A DNA stretch of 64,000 bases from Leucaena leucocephala (taxonomy: Eukaryota > Streptophyta > Magnoliopsida > Fabales > Fabaceae). The number at the start of each line of letters is the position of its first letter. The first letter of the stretch is position 1. A model generated the notes under the pieces. The model made no database searches. It was not told where the DNA came from and saw only the letters and a program-made list of their open reading frames with translations. This document shows, in pieces, positions 34,801 to 46,380 of this stretch. The stretch spans positions 31,765,001-31,829,000 of the forward strand of contig CM073519.1 of the NCBI GenBank assembly GCA_037074615.1, written 5' to 3'. The translations under genes were made by a program, and so were the position numbers.

Positions 34801-35248
34801 ATCTGATGTCCATAGAATCTGATAAAAATTCAGATAACTTTTAAACTATCAGATAATTTTCTACTGTCTGGAGCCCTACTAAAATTTCTATATCATGCCA
34901 GATTACCCAGCATGACTTTCTCTATTTACTGATAGAATGTGGGACTGAAATACTTATAGGTAGTTCTAAGCCTTTTCTGACTGAACTTTTCCATAATTAT
35001 ATTTATGTCCCTGACTTTTTACTTAATTATATTTAGGTGCCTAAACTTTTAAAAATTACCACTTTTGGCCTAACATTTATTTCTACTTTAAGTTTTGGCC
35101 TTTAACCTTTTCCAATTTGCGTTTAGGTCCTTCTCTTTCTTTAAGACTTATCTAACCTTTATTATCTCGTCTGATCTTCGTCATAATCCTTTCTAAGCCT
35201 CTTTTCACTATCAGTACTATACATATAGGGAAAATTTAGGATATGACA
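31894..35248 (-). mobile_element. Gypsy solo LTR (D) with TSD TTTAT
   Basis: 3355 bp. In plus coordinates it starts TGTAACATCC and ends GGATATGACA, giving TGTCATATCC...GGATGTTACA on the minus strand, related to the LTRs of A, B, C and E. TTTAT flanks it at 31889-31893 and 35249-35253, so it is a clean recombination product. ORFs inside (33171-33410, 33585-33812, 34062-34277) are antisense to the LTR and show no domain. No gene is supported. Confidence 0.93.
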
Positions 35249-37731
35249 TTTATCAATAAGATTATCGATAAGGTCATCATTCAATAAGTTATTCGATAAA
35301 TAAGAAAGAACTTTTGAAGGAAAATATAATTTTTGAAAAGCATTTATTGAAGACCTATTTGATAAGGTCCCTTATCGATAAAGACTTTGATAAAACAATC
35401 TAAACTAAGATTGTGAAAATTTGGAGTCTTCATTCTAAAACTGAAATTATTTGAACCTCTATTTGATAAGAAGACTTATAATAGAAGTCTTTGATAAAGC
35501 TTATAAGACTCAGTTTTGAAAAGAATTTTATAAACGCTTTTATCAAAGAATTGATCAAACATGGTATTTATCGGTAAGATCTTTAATCAATGAAAACTGT
35601 CTTCAAAGTAGAGTTTTGTTCTTTAAAGACTCATTTATCAAAGAATTATTTGATAAAGCGATTTATTGAATAATTCTTTGATAAATAAGGAAAAGTCTAT
35701 AAATTTGCGAAAAGCATTGATAAATGATCTCCATGTATTCTGCTACTTGCTTTTGATAAAATATTATGATACTTGTTTAACATGATTTATAAAATCTTAT
35801 GACCAGAGAATGGAAATGTTTAACTTTTTAAGTTTATCCAGATCACCGAGAACTCTATTTTCATAAAGGATCTTTATAGTTATATGGTTGAAATGTTTTC
35901 TTTTAAATGATATTTGGAATCTAATGTCACAAATTTACAAGATCAATTGGAAGAAAGAAAAGATAAATTATTTCAAATTCAACTCATTAGAATCCTGATT
36001 TTGATTGTTGTCTCTGATGGTGATCTGTTTGTTTGAAATGTTTTGACGATTATTTGTTTCTTATAATGTTTGATTGATATGCTTGAATCATCTATAGTTT
36101 TTTTTTGAAGTTATGAAGATATGATTATTAATAAAGATTCATTGTCCTCTTATCGATAAATCTATTCAATCAGTATACTTATCGAAGAGATCTTGGATAA
36201 AATTTTTATGTCAAGCTTAAACTGACATCATATCTGATTGATAGTTCTAAAATATCTTTGTTGAGCTTATGACTTATTTAGATTTGATTTAATGAATGAT
36301 CTTCATGAATTTATAGCCTAATATTATTTGTTGAATGATTATATGCTCATGATTTATTCTGATATGCTAAATAATTTTACTCAAGCTTTGATATGTTCTG
36401 ATATGATATAAGATGATCTTACATCTTAATTCTGAATTGATAAATGATCATTTGATTATCTGTTTCTAAGAGTATTACATGATTTGAGAAAAGATCTGAA
36501 TGATTTGTAAGTCTGTTTGAAAAGATGTTCTTCAACATTTATCGATAAGCTATTCAAAGAGATTATTTATTGAAGAACACTTCAATAAATGATGCATTAT
36601 GAAATATATCGATAAGCCTAAAAGCATGTATTTTGAAAGAATATTTTTCAAAGAGTTACTCAATAAGGACATTTATCAATAACTGTTTGATAAATCATGA
36701 ACTATCAATGTGCAATTCATTGAAGCTTTATTGAAGTCCTTTTTGATAAGGCTGATTATCAAAGATTGGATTGATAAGATTTAAATAGTTTAAAAAGCAA
36801 TTCTTCAGCAATTTATCTGAGACCTGTCTAATAAGTGTTTTTTCGATAAGCTCTTCGATAAGTAAAGCCATTTTCAGAAAAGTGTTTTAACCAGACTTTA
36901 TCATATTTTGATATTTATTTCTAAATCATTTGGAAATATTTTCTTTATGTTTAAATTAATTATATATTTTTACCAAAGAATGTTTTAGGATCATTTACAG
37001 GATAAATGAAGACATCAATAAAGAGCCAAAGTCTGATATGCATGTCAGCAATAACAACTATATTCATCAATGACTATCTCAACAACTACTTTAATGGAAT
37101 TATGAAGAACAAGTATAAAAGAAGAAGAATCCAAAAAGAGATAGTTGAATAAGTTGAAAAATAGAAGAAAATATAACAAATGCCTACAATGCACTTCAAT
37201 CATATTCAGTGATAGTCTCTGTTTCACTTTGTTTCTCATCATTAGTTTAGAGTATATTATATTCTTAGAAGAGAGAAACTTGAGAACTTGAGCTTAAGTG
37301 TTTATCTTATTCACTCTATTGAGAGAGTTTTATACCTATTGATCATTTTCTAAAGTGCACAACTAGGATTCTTGAGTGATTGCAACCTTACGGGTGTAAA
37401 GGGGAGTTGAGAGGGATTCTCACTAGATATCCTTGCAGGTTGTAAGGGGTAGTGAAAGGATTTTCACATGGATATACTAAAGTACCAAGAGCACACAGAA
37501 TCTTAGAGTATAGTGGAACACTCAGATGTACTATAGGGACTAGACGTAGGTCAAGAGGATTTGGCTGAACCAGTATAAAATTGACTATGTACAATATTTC
37601 TTCAACAACTTCTTCCTTAAGTGATATCATTCTAAACTCTACTATTTAAATTCATTCAAATATCTTTAGAGTTTTTAAAATTTTTAAAATCAACCAATTC
37701 ATCGCCATCTTGAGTGACATATCTATATTCA
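35249..37731 (+). repeat. Copia G 5' LTR, main segment with TATCGATA/GATAA motif array
   Basis: From 35255 to about 36880 it is crowded with GATAAG/CTTATC motifs. Exact TATCGATA palindromes are at 35263, 35373, 36151, 36540 and 36607, with many near matches (TTCGATAA, TTTGATAAAG). A TATA-like GTATAAAAGAAG lies near 37115. The 36950-37653 part recurs inverted at 30097-30797. The end near 37731 is placed from the primer-binding site that follows. No protein is supported. Confidence 0.7.
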
Positions 37732-37737
37732 ATATTT

Positions 37738-37748
37738 TGTATCAGAAT
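37738..37748 (+). other. Probable primer-binding site of copia G
   Basis: TGTATCAGAAT resembles TGGTATCAGAGC (initiator tRNA-Met complement) with one G missing and later changes. It lies shortly after the inferred LTR end. Confidence 0.5.
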
Positions 37749-37799
37749 AAGGTCAATTGTTAAAAGATCTAACAATCTCAAGTGCAAAGATCATATATA

Positions 37800-38690
37800 T
37801 ATTTGATTGTGATTTTTTGAAGGTTTTGATATCACTATTCCTTTTGTTTTAGAAAATTATGATTTTTTTATTGGAAAGGTCATATGACCATATTCTTGAA
37901 AACTCTTGATTATGATATGAGGAAAATCCTTTCAACTAATTTTGATTTTAAACCAAGAAAAGATTAAAATAAAAATAAGAAGAAATTGTTTTCCCTGAAC
38001 CTGAGAGTAATGAAAAATGTATACAATGATTTCTCTGAAAATGATTATATGAAAATCAAATTTTGCTCTAATGTTAGAGACTTTCAAAACTCTTGATTCT
38101 ATATATTTTATTTTGCCAATTATATTGAAGTTGATATTGTTAACAATTCATTAATAGTTGAAAGTTGCAAACCATCTATCGAGGAACAAATGGAAGATGA
38201 TGCTGAAGAAGGAGAAATCACATAACATCTTCAAGAAATGGTCAACACAAGGAAACAAGAGGAAGAGAAAGAAGAGAATAAAAAAGAAGCGCTCAATGCG
38301 TATGAATATGATGAATCATTATCCAGAGCTCAAGATATTTCAATGGTAAACAATTTTAATCCTTCTTATAGGTTGAAGAAAAATGTTTTTAAGTATTTTC
38401 CTAAAATGATTTTTCAACCTATTATAGTGCTATTTCAAAAAGTAAAAATATTTTGTATCTAAAGATATCACTAAAATATCTAATATGGAGAAAGAAATTT
38501 TGCATAATGATTATAAACTTCTTCCACTCGACCAACACAATACCAATAAGTATATTCGTAAAGTGTATCATCTATTATTTACAATTATTGTGGAAAATTA
38601 GGTTACATTTCTCACACAAGCTATATTAGAAGAAATTATAATGTGTGAGAAATTTAGTTTAGGATCCTAAAGGACAAGAAAGGTCCAATA
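37800..38690 (+). pseudogene. Copia G gag (UBN2-type) with degraded zinc knuckle
   Basis: Conceptual pieces in changing frames are YWKGHMTIFLKTLDYDMRKI (about 37862-37925), LFSLNLRVMKNVYNDFSEND (about 37990-38045), a lysine/glutamate-rich stretch (NTRKQEEEKEENKKEA, about 38240-38290) and YNYCGKLGYISHTSYIRRNY (about 38577-38640). The last is a CCHC knuckle with three of its four ligands replaced. The order fits the gag of plant copia elements that carry the UBN2 domain. Stops and frameshifts interrupt it, and no pol follows. Confidence 0.72.
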
Positions 38691-38699
38691 TAATAACTC

Positions 38700-38958
38700 T
38701 CAAAATGTCTTAAAGGAAAATTATCAAAATGCCCTTAGTTTCTCTTTGATAATTCTAGGGGCATTCACACCTTTCTAGTGTACTTCTTGACCCTGGTCAA
38801 CTATCCAGGTAACTTTCCTTGACTGTCTAACCTTAATCAAATAACCAAAATACCCTTCACCCATTATTTAATTATTTTATAACATAAGGGTATTTTTGTC
38901 ATTTTGCATTTTTTCTGGACATTGGCCACTTTAACCGTTGAACTGATATCATGGGTTT
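38700..38958 (-). repeat. Gypsy E 3' LTR, first segment
   Basis: It matches the corresponding part of solo LTR D (34300-34570), including CAAAATGCCCTT and GACATTGGCCACTT-like phrases. It ends at GGTTT (38954-38958), the target duplicated by element B. The outer end near 38700 is approximate. Confidence 0.6.
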
Positions 38959-41555
38959 TATAACATCCTCCTTTTCATATGTTTTAGGGACCAAACAGTA
39001 GCATCTGGAACCACTTCCAACGCTGTTGAAGTTAATTTACTCAATCTGGAATTTTACTCTTAGCGAATACTGTTCACTGTGCGAATTCCAAAGGAGTGAC
39101 CTGACTTCAAAAAATCATAACTAATTCTATAAAAATTGAAATGGAGTGGTTCAAATTGCTACACGAATCTAACATAATTATATTTCAGGGAAAAATGACT
39201 CTTTGACAATACATTGACCAGGTCAATGTTGGTCAACATCTGAAGTTTATTGTTCCTCCAGCGTCCTGTCCCTGATTCCAGCATTCTGGTCCCAACTTTG
39301 ATCAATCATATCTTTATGTGTAGACATCCAAATAAGACGTTCTATATATCAAATCGAAGCTTGGTATGTCTACTATTTACTGGAAAAATATCATATATTT
39401 ATTCAATCATTTACTATTTATAATTACAGCTCAAATGTCACTGCCTCCATCACGAGTTACTGTTCATAGTGACAATTTTCAGCAATTATACATACATGAA
39501 TCACATATCAATCATGCTAAGAAATTAACATATCTTCATGCATCTTTATCTCCTCCATCTTGAGAAGACCTGCTGTAATTGGATTGATATGGAAAGGGTG
39601 AGATTTATGGGGAAATCTCAGTAGCAAACAGCACTAAACAATGCATACATTAATGTGAATACTTGTGCTTGCTTGTGAAAGTGTTAATATTGCCTAATGT
39701 GCATGCTTCCATGTTACATATGAAATACAATTGGCCAAAGTCATCATAGGAACAGAGCTTCATACATAGGCACATATTCAACACAATTCAACAAAGCCAT
39801 AGCACATCAAGCATAACATTCAATGCATACAAGCTTAGGATTAGTTTACTACCTGGCATATAGCTTTCCTCTAGCTTTTAGCATTTGCTCTAAGATTCCT
39901 TCTTTTCATAGGTCAGAGCCTATACATAGCATAATAATATATTCATTATTATTCTATTAGTATAGCTCTATTTCACTCATGCATAGCTAGGGGTAATATC
40001 CTTACTCCGACATTCCTCTAACTTTCTTTCTATATATAGCTAACTTTATTAATAGAGATATTTCTCTATTCTAACCATTAAGAGCAATCCTCTACTTTAT
40101 TAGAGCAGGGACTAGATAACTTTCTTACCTCATTCCTAAGCTTTGCCCAGTCCCTCGGCTCCTTAGACTGCTCCTGGCTCCACCAGAACTCCTTCCTTTC
40201 TCTCTTTCCTTCTCTCTTTCTGTCTTTTCCTCTTCTTTCTCTTCCTTTTCTTGCTAGATCCGTGGTGTGCCTTGGAATGGGAGGGGAGTGGCCTATTTAT
40301 AGGTGAGAGGCGGTGGAATGAATGGTCCAGATTGATTCATGATGAATCGCCCAGATTGCTTGCTTCCTCAAGAAGCTTTGCCTGCATCATCATGATGACA
40401 TCACCCTCCTTGATGACTCACCACTTATGACATCATCTAGGACACCTCAAGGGTATATGTGGCGAAATGTGGGGCCCTTGGGACACCTCACCAGCTGACT
40501 CAGCCTTTCCAGAGAGCTCCAGAGTCTTTTCCCTGAATGGACGGCCGAGATCGTGCCACGTGTCCTCTTACTTTTTCTCCTTTTTCTCTAATCATGCCAT
40601 GTGTCCTTTGCTTTTCCTCTTTTACTGTAATCATGCCATGTGGCGCATTGTGGGCCCCATTTATGTCCTCTCATGATTCCAGATTACTGTACCCAGTTCT
40701 ATCTATGACCGGGTCACTTTGCTTTATTGAAAAAGCACTAAAACATTATTTTAATGCCTCTTGGGCCCACATTACTCTTGGGCTACGTTTTTGGGCCTTT
40801 AAATATCATCTTCGGTTTCTAACCAAGCCCAAGCACTCTGGTGGCTCGGTTCCCAAGGAACATCCTTAGTAAATTACTAAAATGCCCTTACTACCTCTTT
40901 AATACTTTTAGGGGCACTATTGTCTTTTCATACCTTACCAAAGTATCTCTTAACCCTGGTCAACTATCCAGATACCCTTTCTTAACTGTCTAACCTTAGT
41001 TAAACGATCATAACGCCCTTCGTCTGACTCTGACTTAATGACACAACACAGTGGCATACCTTCAGTGGCATTTTCATAATTCTTTATTTTTCTCGGTCTT
41101 TATTGGCCCTGGCCCACATATTTATCTGAAAATATCATTCAGCCTATAAGGTGCCATTCTGGATCCTCTGTATGATCCACTATCTCCATGGGCTCAATTC
41201 CCGAGAAATTCCCCCGAAACCTATTTATCGGGTCTTTTAATCCACTGTAAATTCTGTAGTAAATTCTATAGAACTCCTTTTTGAGCTCTGTCAGTTTCAT
41301 AAATTCTTATATTAATTATAGGAATTTACTACCACATTTCATCTGATTCTGAGGTCTAGAGAATACTATATTAATTTTTCTTCTCTTCAAAAATTAATAT
41401 AAATCTTTCAAGACCTCATATCAAAACTTTGTGTTGCATCAAACTAATCATCATAATTTTCTCTATTTATTGAGACCTCTGCTCAATAGGGTCTAGTAGC
41501 ATTCCCTTTTCAGGCTATATACTGGGCTTTAAGGCCTAAAAATTGGGATATGACA
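38959..41555 (-). repeat. Gypsy B 3' LTR
   Basis: 2597 bp. In plus coordinates it starts TATAACATCC and ends GGGATATGACA. It is nearly colinear with 53457-56053; differences are concentrated in the first 300 bp. ORFs such as 40467-40676 and 40537-40869 recur in the other LTR because the LTR is duplicated, and have no domain. Confidence 0.93.
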
Positions 41556-41573
41556 TTTCTCCTCCCCTTAAAA
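41556..41573 (-). other. Polypurine tract of gypsy B
   Basis: Minus strand TTTTAAGGGGAGGAGAAA, directly adjoining the LTR start TGTCATATCC. This is a typical plant gypsy PPT. Confidence 0.9.
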
Positions 41574-43387
41574 TAAATTTCGTCCTCGAAATTTCAGGGC
41601 TAAATCTCTATTCATCCTTGGATGAAAAGTTCCTTTGAGGAGAATGTCCCTTTCTTTCATACTAAACTTTCTCATATACTCCTATATTTTAGAGTTTTTG
41701 TTGACTACTCATCATGATTCTTAGTGCAGTCACTTATTACTCATCTGAGTATTCAACGGAATTCTCTAAATATCTGCAAAACTTCATCTTTCATTCTCAT
41801 ATCATCATATGCTTTTATCATCTTTACTAACTCATCATAATACAGAGAGAGGACTTATATCATTATTCTTTCATTCATTGCTCTATTGCTAAACAGGAGC
41901 ACATAATAGCATATAGGAGCATATAGGAGCACATACTCTAACATGCATAATGCCCGGCCAGCATGCTGCAGGACTATATACCTGCTCATGAATGCAAAGC
42001 TCTAACAGTGGAGCTCAAGCAGTCCTTCTCTTAATATGCACAGCTCTAACACTCGGAGCTTGCACAGCTCTAACACTCAGAGCTTGCACTACTTTAACAT
42101 TCGGAGCTTAGCATAACATAATATAACATAACATAATGCCTGGCATTTCATGCAAGGAGTGAAAACTCTCATTTGCTCTTTCACACGTAACTCATCATTC
42201 AAACATATTTTTCCTTTCAAAAAGGGAGCCTCTCAATCTGTTTATAGGGCTAACTATAAAGCTACCTTATATTGTACTTCTCATTACATATTTCTCATCA
42301 TGTATCATATCACATATTTCTCATAACGTATCTCATTATGTACTTTTCGTAGCATATCTCATTAGGTATCTTTCATGCCATATCTCATCACGTATCTTTT
42401 ATGACATAAAATGGCATATATGGCCAAATCTGGCTATATCATACTTCATCTTTCAAATCTATTTCATTTGGACTTGACTAAGGGTTCTATTCTCATTCTG
42501 TTCATAAACCTCTCAACTTTCCATAGCTTTTTCTATAATTCTGTGTACATATATGCCAACCTCTTGTGGCATTCATACCTCTTTCATCACTTCCCAGGGG
42601 GTCACCCATCATTGGGCTACTCTTGCTTGAGCACGCTTAACTGAAATGTGCTGATATAAATCTGAAGCACTGGTGCTTATAGGCTCCAACCCTGGTACTC
42701 TACTATCTTAGACCCATCTTATACTATCTCTCTTGGGTCTATGTGGCCTTCTAATCTCTTTATCCTCATCTAGAGGATCTATCTGTCTTTTATTCTTATT
42801 GTAAGGATCTCTTTATTCTTATTTGACCCTTTCTCATATCTTATGAGATTAACTCATAACTCCTTGGTACTCAGGATTAATAACTTTAACTTTGACCACT
42901 TAGTTCCTGTACGTGTAAGGAGATTTTGAGTTTAGTCCCTGATAGTAATAAGGCTATCTAACATCATGGGTACTCTCTCTGTTAGGAGCTAACCAACCTG
43001 TGAAGCTTCTGTAACTTAACTTTTCCTTGGTATTTGTCGTTCCAAAGACATACTGTACTTATGGCTTAATACTTTCTCTCTCTAGGCTAGGTCTACTGCG
43101 ACCCTCGGGATCTACTGCGATCAACCGTAAGCCTCTTCAGGATCTAACTGCGACCTTGGAATTCTATTCTCTGGGAGACATACTTGGATCTAACTGCAAT
43201 CCTCCGGAATCTACTGTGACTCCGTTGTACTGTATTCTCATCTCTAGAAGATCTAGACCAACGGAAAAAGTTACAAGGTCAATCACTTCTACATAGTTGT
43301 TAACTCAACAGATAATTCCCCTAAAATGATCACATAAGCCAATATTATCTATCAGGACTTTACTCATTTCCTCGATCACTCAGAAAC
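41574..43387 (-). other. Gypsy B internal region, 3' non-coding module
   Basis: 1.8 kb, no supported gene. It holds three near-tandem copies of a 24-bp unit CAGCTCTAACACTCGGAGCT (42041-42112), each able to fold through AGCTC/GAGCT. It also holds the AGGATCTAACTGCGACC-type phrases at 43081-43215. It ends at the copia R insertion; GAAAC at 43383-43387 is the left TSD. Confidence 0.6.
42041..42112. repeat. 24-bp near-tandem hairpin-forming units
   Basis: Three consecutive units of 24-25 bp (CAGCTCTAACACTCGGAGCT plus TGCA) with a few changes. Related units occur at 4382-4450, 21835-21960 and 61150-61265. Confidence 0.75.
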
Positions 43388-44073
43388 TGTTGGAAATCGT
43401 GCCCTAGGGGCCAATCATTGTCTTATGAACATTATTGATTTATGAATTTATTAATTGAGTTATCATATTATTTGCATGTTTACTATGATGACCATCCTTG
43501 GATAATTCATGATATTATCCTAAATGTCCCTGGTCGATCATCTATGTGGGAGCATAGATGAAATAAGACCAGTATGACTTTGAAGATGTATAGAGATATA
43601 AATCAAAGTCATAAGCACATGTAAGAGTACAGGGTGTTGGACCGACCCGCTATGAGAGAACTGCATGGGTAACGTCATAAGCTTCTCTCATATACAAACC
43701 ATGTCAATATGCCCTTTGACCTGAGATCATCATGGATTCCTACATGACAAAACGCTCAGCTTTGACCTAGTCAAAAGTCACTTTTGACCGAGTGATCATA
43801 AAGACTATGTTCGGGCTTAGTGGTTTTTCATGCGGAGGAATGTGAATGGTCAAGATGGAATTTATCCCTCACATTCGTGGAGAGATATTACTGGGCCCCT
43901 CGATGAGTGAGTCTGAGAAATGTATGGCCATACTGTAATGGAAAGGTAGTTCCATTTCTATAGTCAGACTACTCAGGGATCGAGAAAGTAACGGTCGGGA
44001 ATAGGAGGATGACATCATCCATGCCTCATCCATGACCAAAATATCGCGTGACAGAAGGGACATGATATGGTTG

Positions 44074-44080
44074 TATAAAA
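44074..44080 (+). promoter_or_regulatory. TATA box of copia R 5' LTR
   Basis: TATAAAA in the context GGTTGTATAAAAGGTTAC, conserved in all four LTRs of the family (6568, 15189, 51039). The transcript would start about 30 bp downstream. Confidence 0.65.
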
Positions 44081-44371
44081 GGTTACATCGTTTATCGATC
44101 CTCATATGATTTGGGTAGTCGTTATATCTTGCTAGAGACCGCTTGCGACTTGTGGGCTAGTATAGCAAATGGCCCACTGCCAACTTCATATGGGCCTACA
44201 AGGTCGCACACAAAATAGCCCAACACGAGCTATGATGTCCAAATTCATTGAATCTAAGACATGTCCAGATTCAATGAATGATCCAGGTGAATGTATATAT
44301 ATTTATTTATATTTATATTCATATATATATAAATTCGTATATATATATATATTATATATATGAGATATATG

Positions 44372-44623
44372 AGATTTAATTTATAAGGATAAATTAAATC
44401 CCTATCACGTTTGAATTCGAAATTCAAATTGATAGGATATCTCATATAAGAGATATTTATAAGATTTAATTTATAAGGATAAATTAAATCTCTATCACAT
44501 TTGAATTCGAAATTCAAATTGATAGGATATCTCATATAGGAGATATTTATAAGATTTAATTTTAAGGATAAATTAAATCCCTATCATGTTTGAATTTGAA
44601 ATTCAAATTGATAGGATATCTCA
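44372..44623 (+). repeat. 90-bp tandem repeats in copia R 5' LTR
   Basis: Units start at 44372, 44462 and 44552, each beginning AGATTTAATTT. They are the equivalent of the 91-bp array at 6866. Confidence 0.88.
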
Positions 44624-45210
44624 AATTTGTTTTATGAGAATAAATCAAATATAGTTCAGTCTCATCTTTATTTAAAGTTAAATAAATAGGTAATTAAATC
44701 TGTGGGACGGATTTAATATTATTTATTTAATTAGTTTTATAAGATTAACTCCTAAAATCCTTTTCAGTTAGGGAAAACGCAGAGCATCCTATATATCTAA
44801 TATTAGGAGCTACGTTTTGAAAAGACACACACATAGAATACAGAAAGGCCGAAGGGGACTCTGTAAAAGGTTTGCAGATAAGAAACTGCCGAAATAGAGA
44901 CGGAGAGGACGAACTCTTGAGAAAGCCCTGGAGGGACAAGAGACGCTAGCACGTCGTTCGTGGTTGAAAAGCTATTCGTGTGGATACCAGTAGAGGAAGC
45001 CGACCTGAGTCGTCAACTTCTTGTGATCAGAAAGGGAGCACGAGCCGCAGAGAGAAGCTGTGAACGTCGTGACCGAAAGCTGTGGAAGTCGCTGAGACAC
45101 ACTGAGGGTAATGCTTCTTCCCACTTGACTTAAACACATACGGTAGATCCTGGCAAGGAATGAAAAATTTTTAAGATAATTTCCGCTGCGTGTCTTTCAA
45201 TTCCTTACAG

Positions 45211-45222
45211 TGGTATCAGAGC
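45211..45222 (+). other. Primer-binding site of copia R
   Basis: TGGTATCAGAGC, the exact initiator tRNA-Met complement, one base after the LTR. Confidence 0.95.
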
Positions 45223-46380
45223 CATGCCGTTTTGTGTTTAAGTTAGGCTTGATTGTTGATTTATATGATATATGTTAGTAGTAGCCGATCATATAATAAG
45301 CGTTTTATGTGTGACATATATGGAATCCGTGTTGTGTATGACATAAAAGGAATCTAAAAGGAAATTGAAATCGGTGGTGATGCTTTTTGATTTGATCAAT
45401 TCGCATAGATGGGGTCTAAGAAAACCGAATTTGAATTTGTGATTATTTGTGAAAACCGAATTCAGATTCGTGATTATTTATGAAACAGGTAGCGGGACCG
45501 CCGTAGCTACCTGTTCGTAGCGCAACATAACCGTAACATATGTTACTTTGTGAATGTTTTAGATTTGAAACATTAATTGCCCTTCGATTAGATCTGAATA
45601 TTGATTCTTGAATGTTTGGGTATGGTGAACAATATGGCTCTAGATTGCAAGTGTTGTAATTTTTAAATACGGCCTGCGTGTCGTGCCTTCCTCTATATAC
45701 TCTCAATGTACCTTCTCCTCTCATATCACTCCCCTCGAATGTTAAAAGAGGTTTCTATATGTAATTTCTCTTTTCTTACTAGAGAGCTCCTCTCATTGGC
45801 TTGAGGGGACTTAAGATAGGTGAGCCATATTGTATCACGTTTAGATTATACATATTATGATTATATCATCGCATGCATATTACTTGTATGAGATACGAAC
45901 TGAGAAACATGTGTTTTATAAACCAGATAGTTAAATTAGGCCCTCTAAAAGAAATCTTAAGTCATAATGCTGTCAATTTATGAACACTTGTCAAAACCTT
46001 GATCGCTCAATTGTGGACTCCACCAAAGTGGGTGCTTTTGAGTTATCTTGGGGAGATAAGCAAGAGTAATGGTGCTACTCTCACATGTTTATTATTGTTT
46101 GACTTAATTGAGATTAACAAAACGGTTTTGAGTCTCAAGGCATTAGATGGGATTAAAAACATGACAGATCATATGATGATAGAATCCCATAAACATCTAA
46201 GAGTTACATTTGATGTAATTGGTAAAGGTGTTACCTACCTAGATAACTTAATTTAAGCGTCCTGCCAAAGCGGACTTAAGTTTGAGCCAAATATGGATCT
46301 TAGCCCACTAACTATTGCATTGAGGGTTGTTTATTTAGTGGGAGATTGCTAATTGAATTGCATATTTTAATTGTAGAATC
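45223..46380 (+). other. Copia R untranslated leader
   Basis: 1.16 kb between the primer-binding site and the gag ATG. An 85-codon ORF (45999-46256) has no recognisable domain. Near the end, AGTGGGAGATTG (46337-46348) is a perfect copia PPT-like sequence far from any LTR. Confidence 0.7.
46337..46348 (+). other. Ectopic polypurine-tract-like sequence in copia R leader
   Basis: AGTGGGAGATTG closely resembles the real PPT of this element (AAGTGGGAGGTTG at 50342-50354). It is followed by GCTAATTGAATTGC, not by an LTR. Confidence 0.55.

Larger units (their letters stand above)
31820..38690 (+). mobile_element. Ty1-copia element G (UBN2-type gag), truncated, with nested solo LTR
   Basis: A plus-strand element whose LTR starts TGTTAATGTTTTGATAACG at 31820, is interrupted at 31894-35248 by a gypsy solo LTR, resumes at 35249 and ends near 37731. 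A mutated primer-binding site and a decayed gag follow. The element is cut near 38690-38710 by the remains of gypsy E, so pol and the 3' LTR are absent. Confidence 0.72.
43388..45209 (+). repeat. Copia R 5' LTR
   Basis: 1822 bp, TGTTGGAAATC...TTCCTTACA. It lacks about 47 bp (near 44732) that the 3' LTR retains. In the first 740 bp I count about ten differences from the 3' LTR, mostly G/A or C/T changes. Confidence 0.96.

Noticed and set aside
35249..38690. Considered as an integrated plant pararetrovirus because of the long leader and methionine-type primer site
   Set aside because: The downstream coding remnant is a copia UBN2-type gag, and the LTR start TGTTAATG with TSD-bearing nested LTR fits an LTR retrotransposon better. 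No movement-protein or caulimovirid RT motif was seen.
40537..40869. 110-codon ORF also found at 55035-55367
   Set aside because: Both lie in the paired LTRs of gypsy B, antisense to the element. Similarity follows from LTR duplication, not selection on a protein.
42041..42112. Short regularly spaced units considered as a CRISPR array
   Set aside because: The units are near-tandem without unique spacers, and the DNA is plant nuclear.
45999..46256. 85-codon ORF in the copia R leader
   Set aside because: No domain or second copy in the window. Leaders of this length commonly hold chance ORFs.
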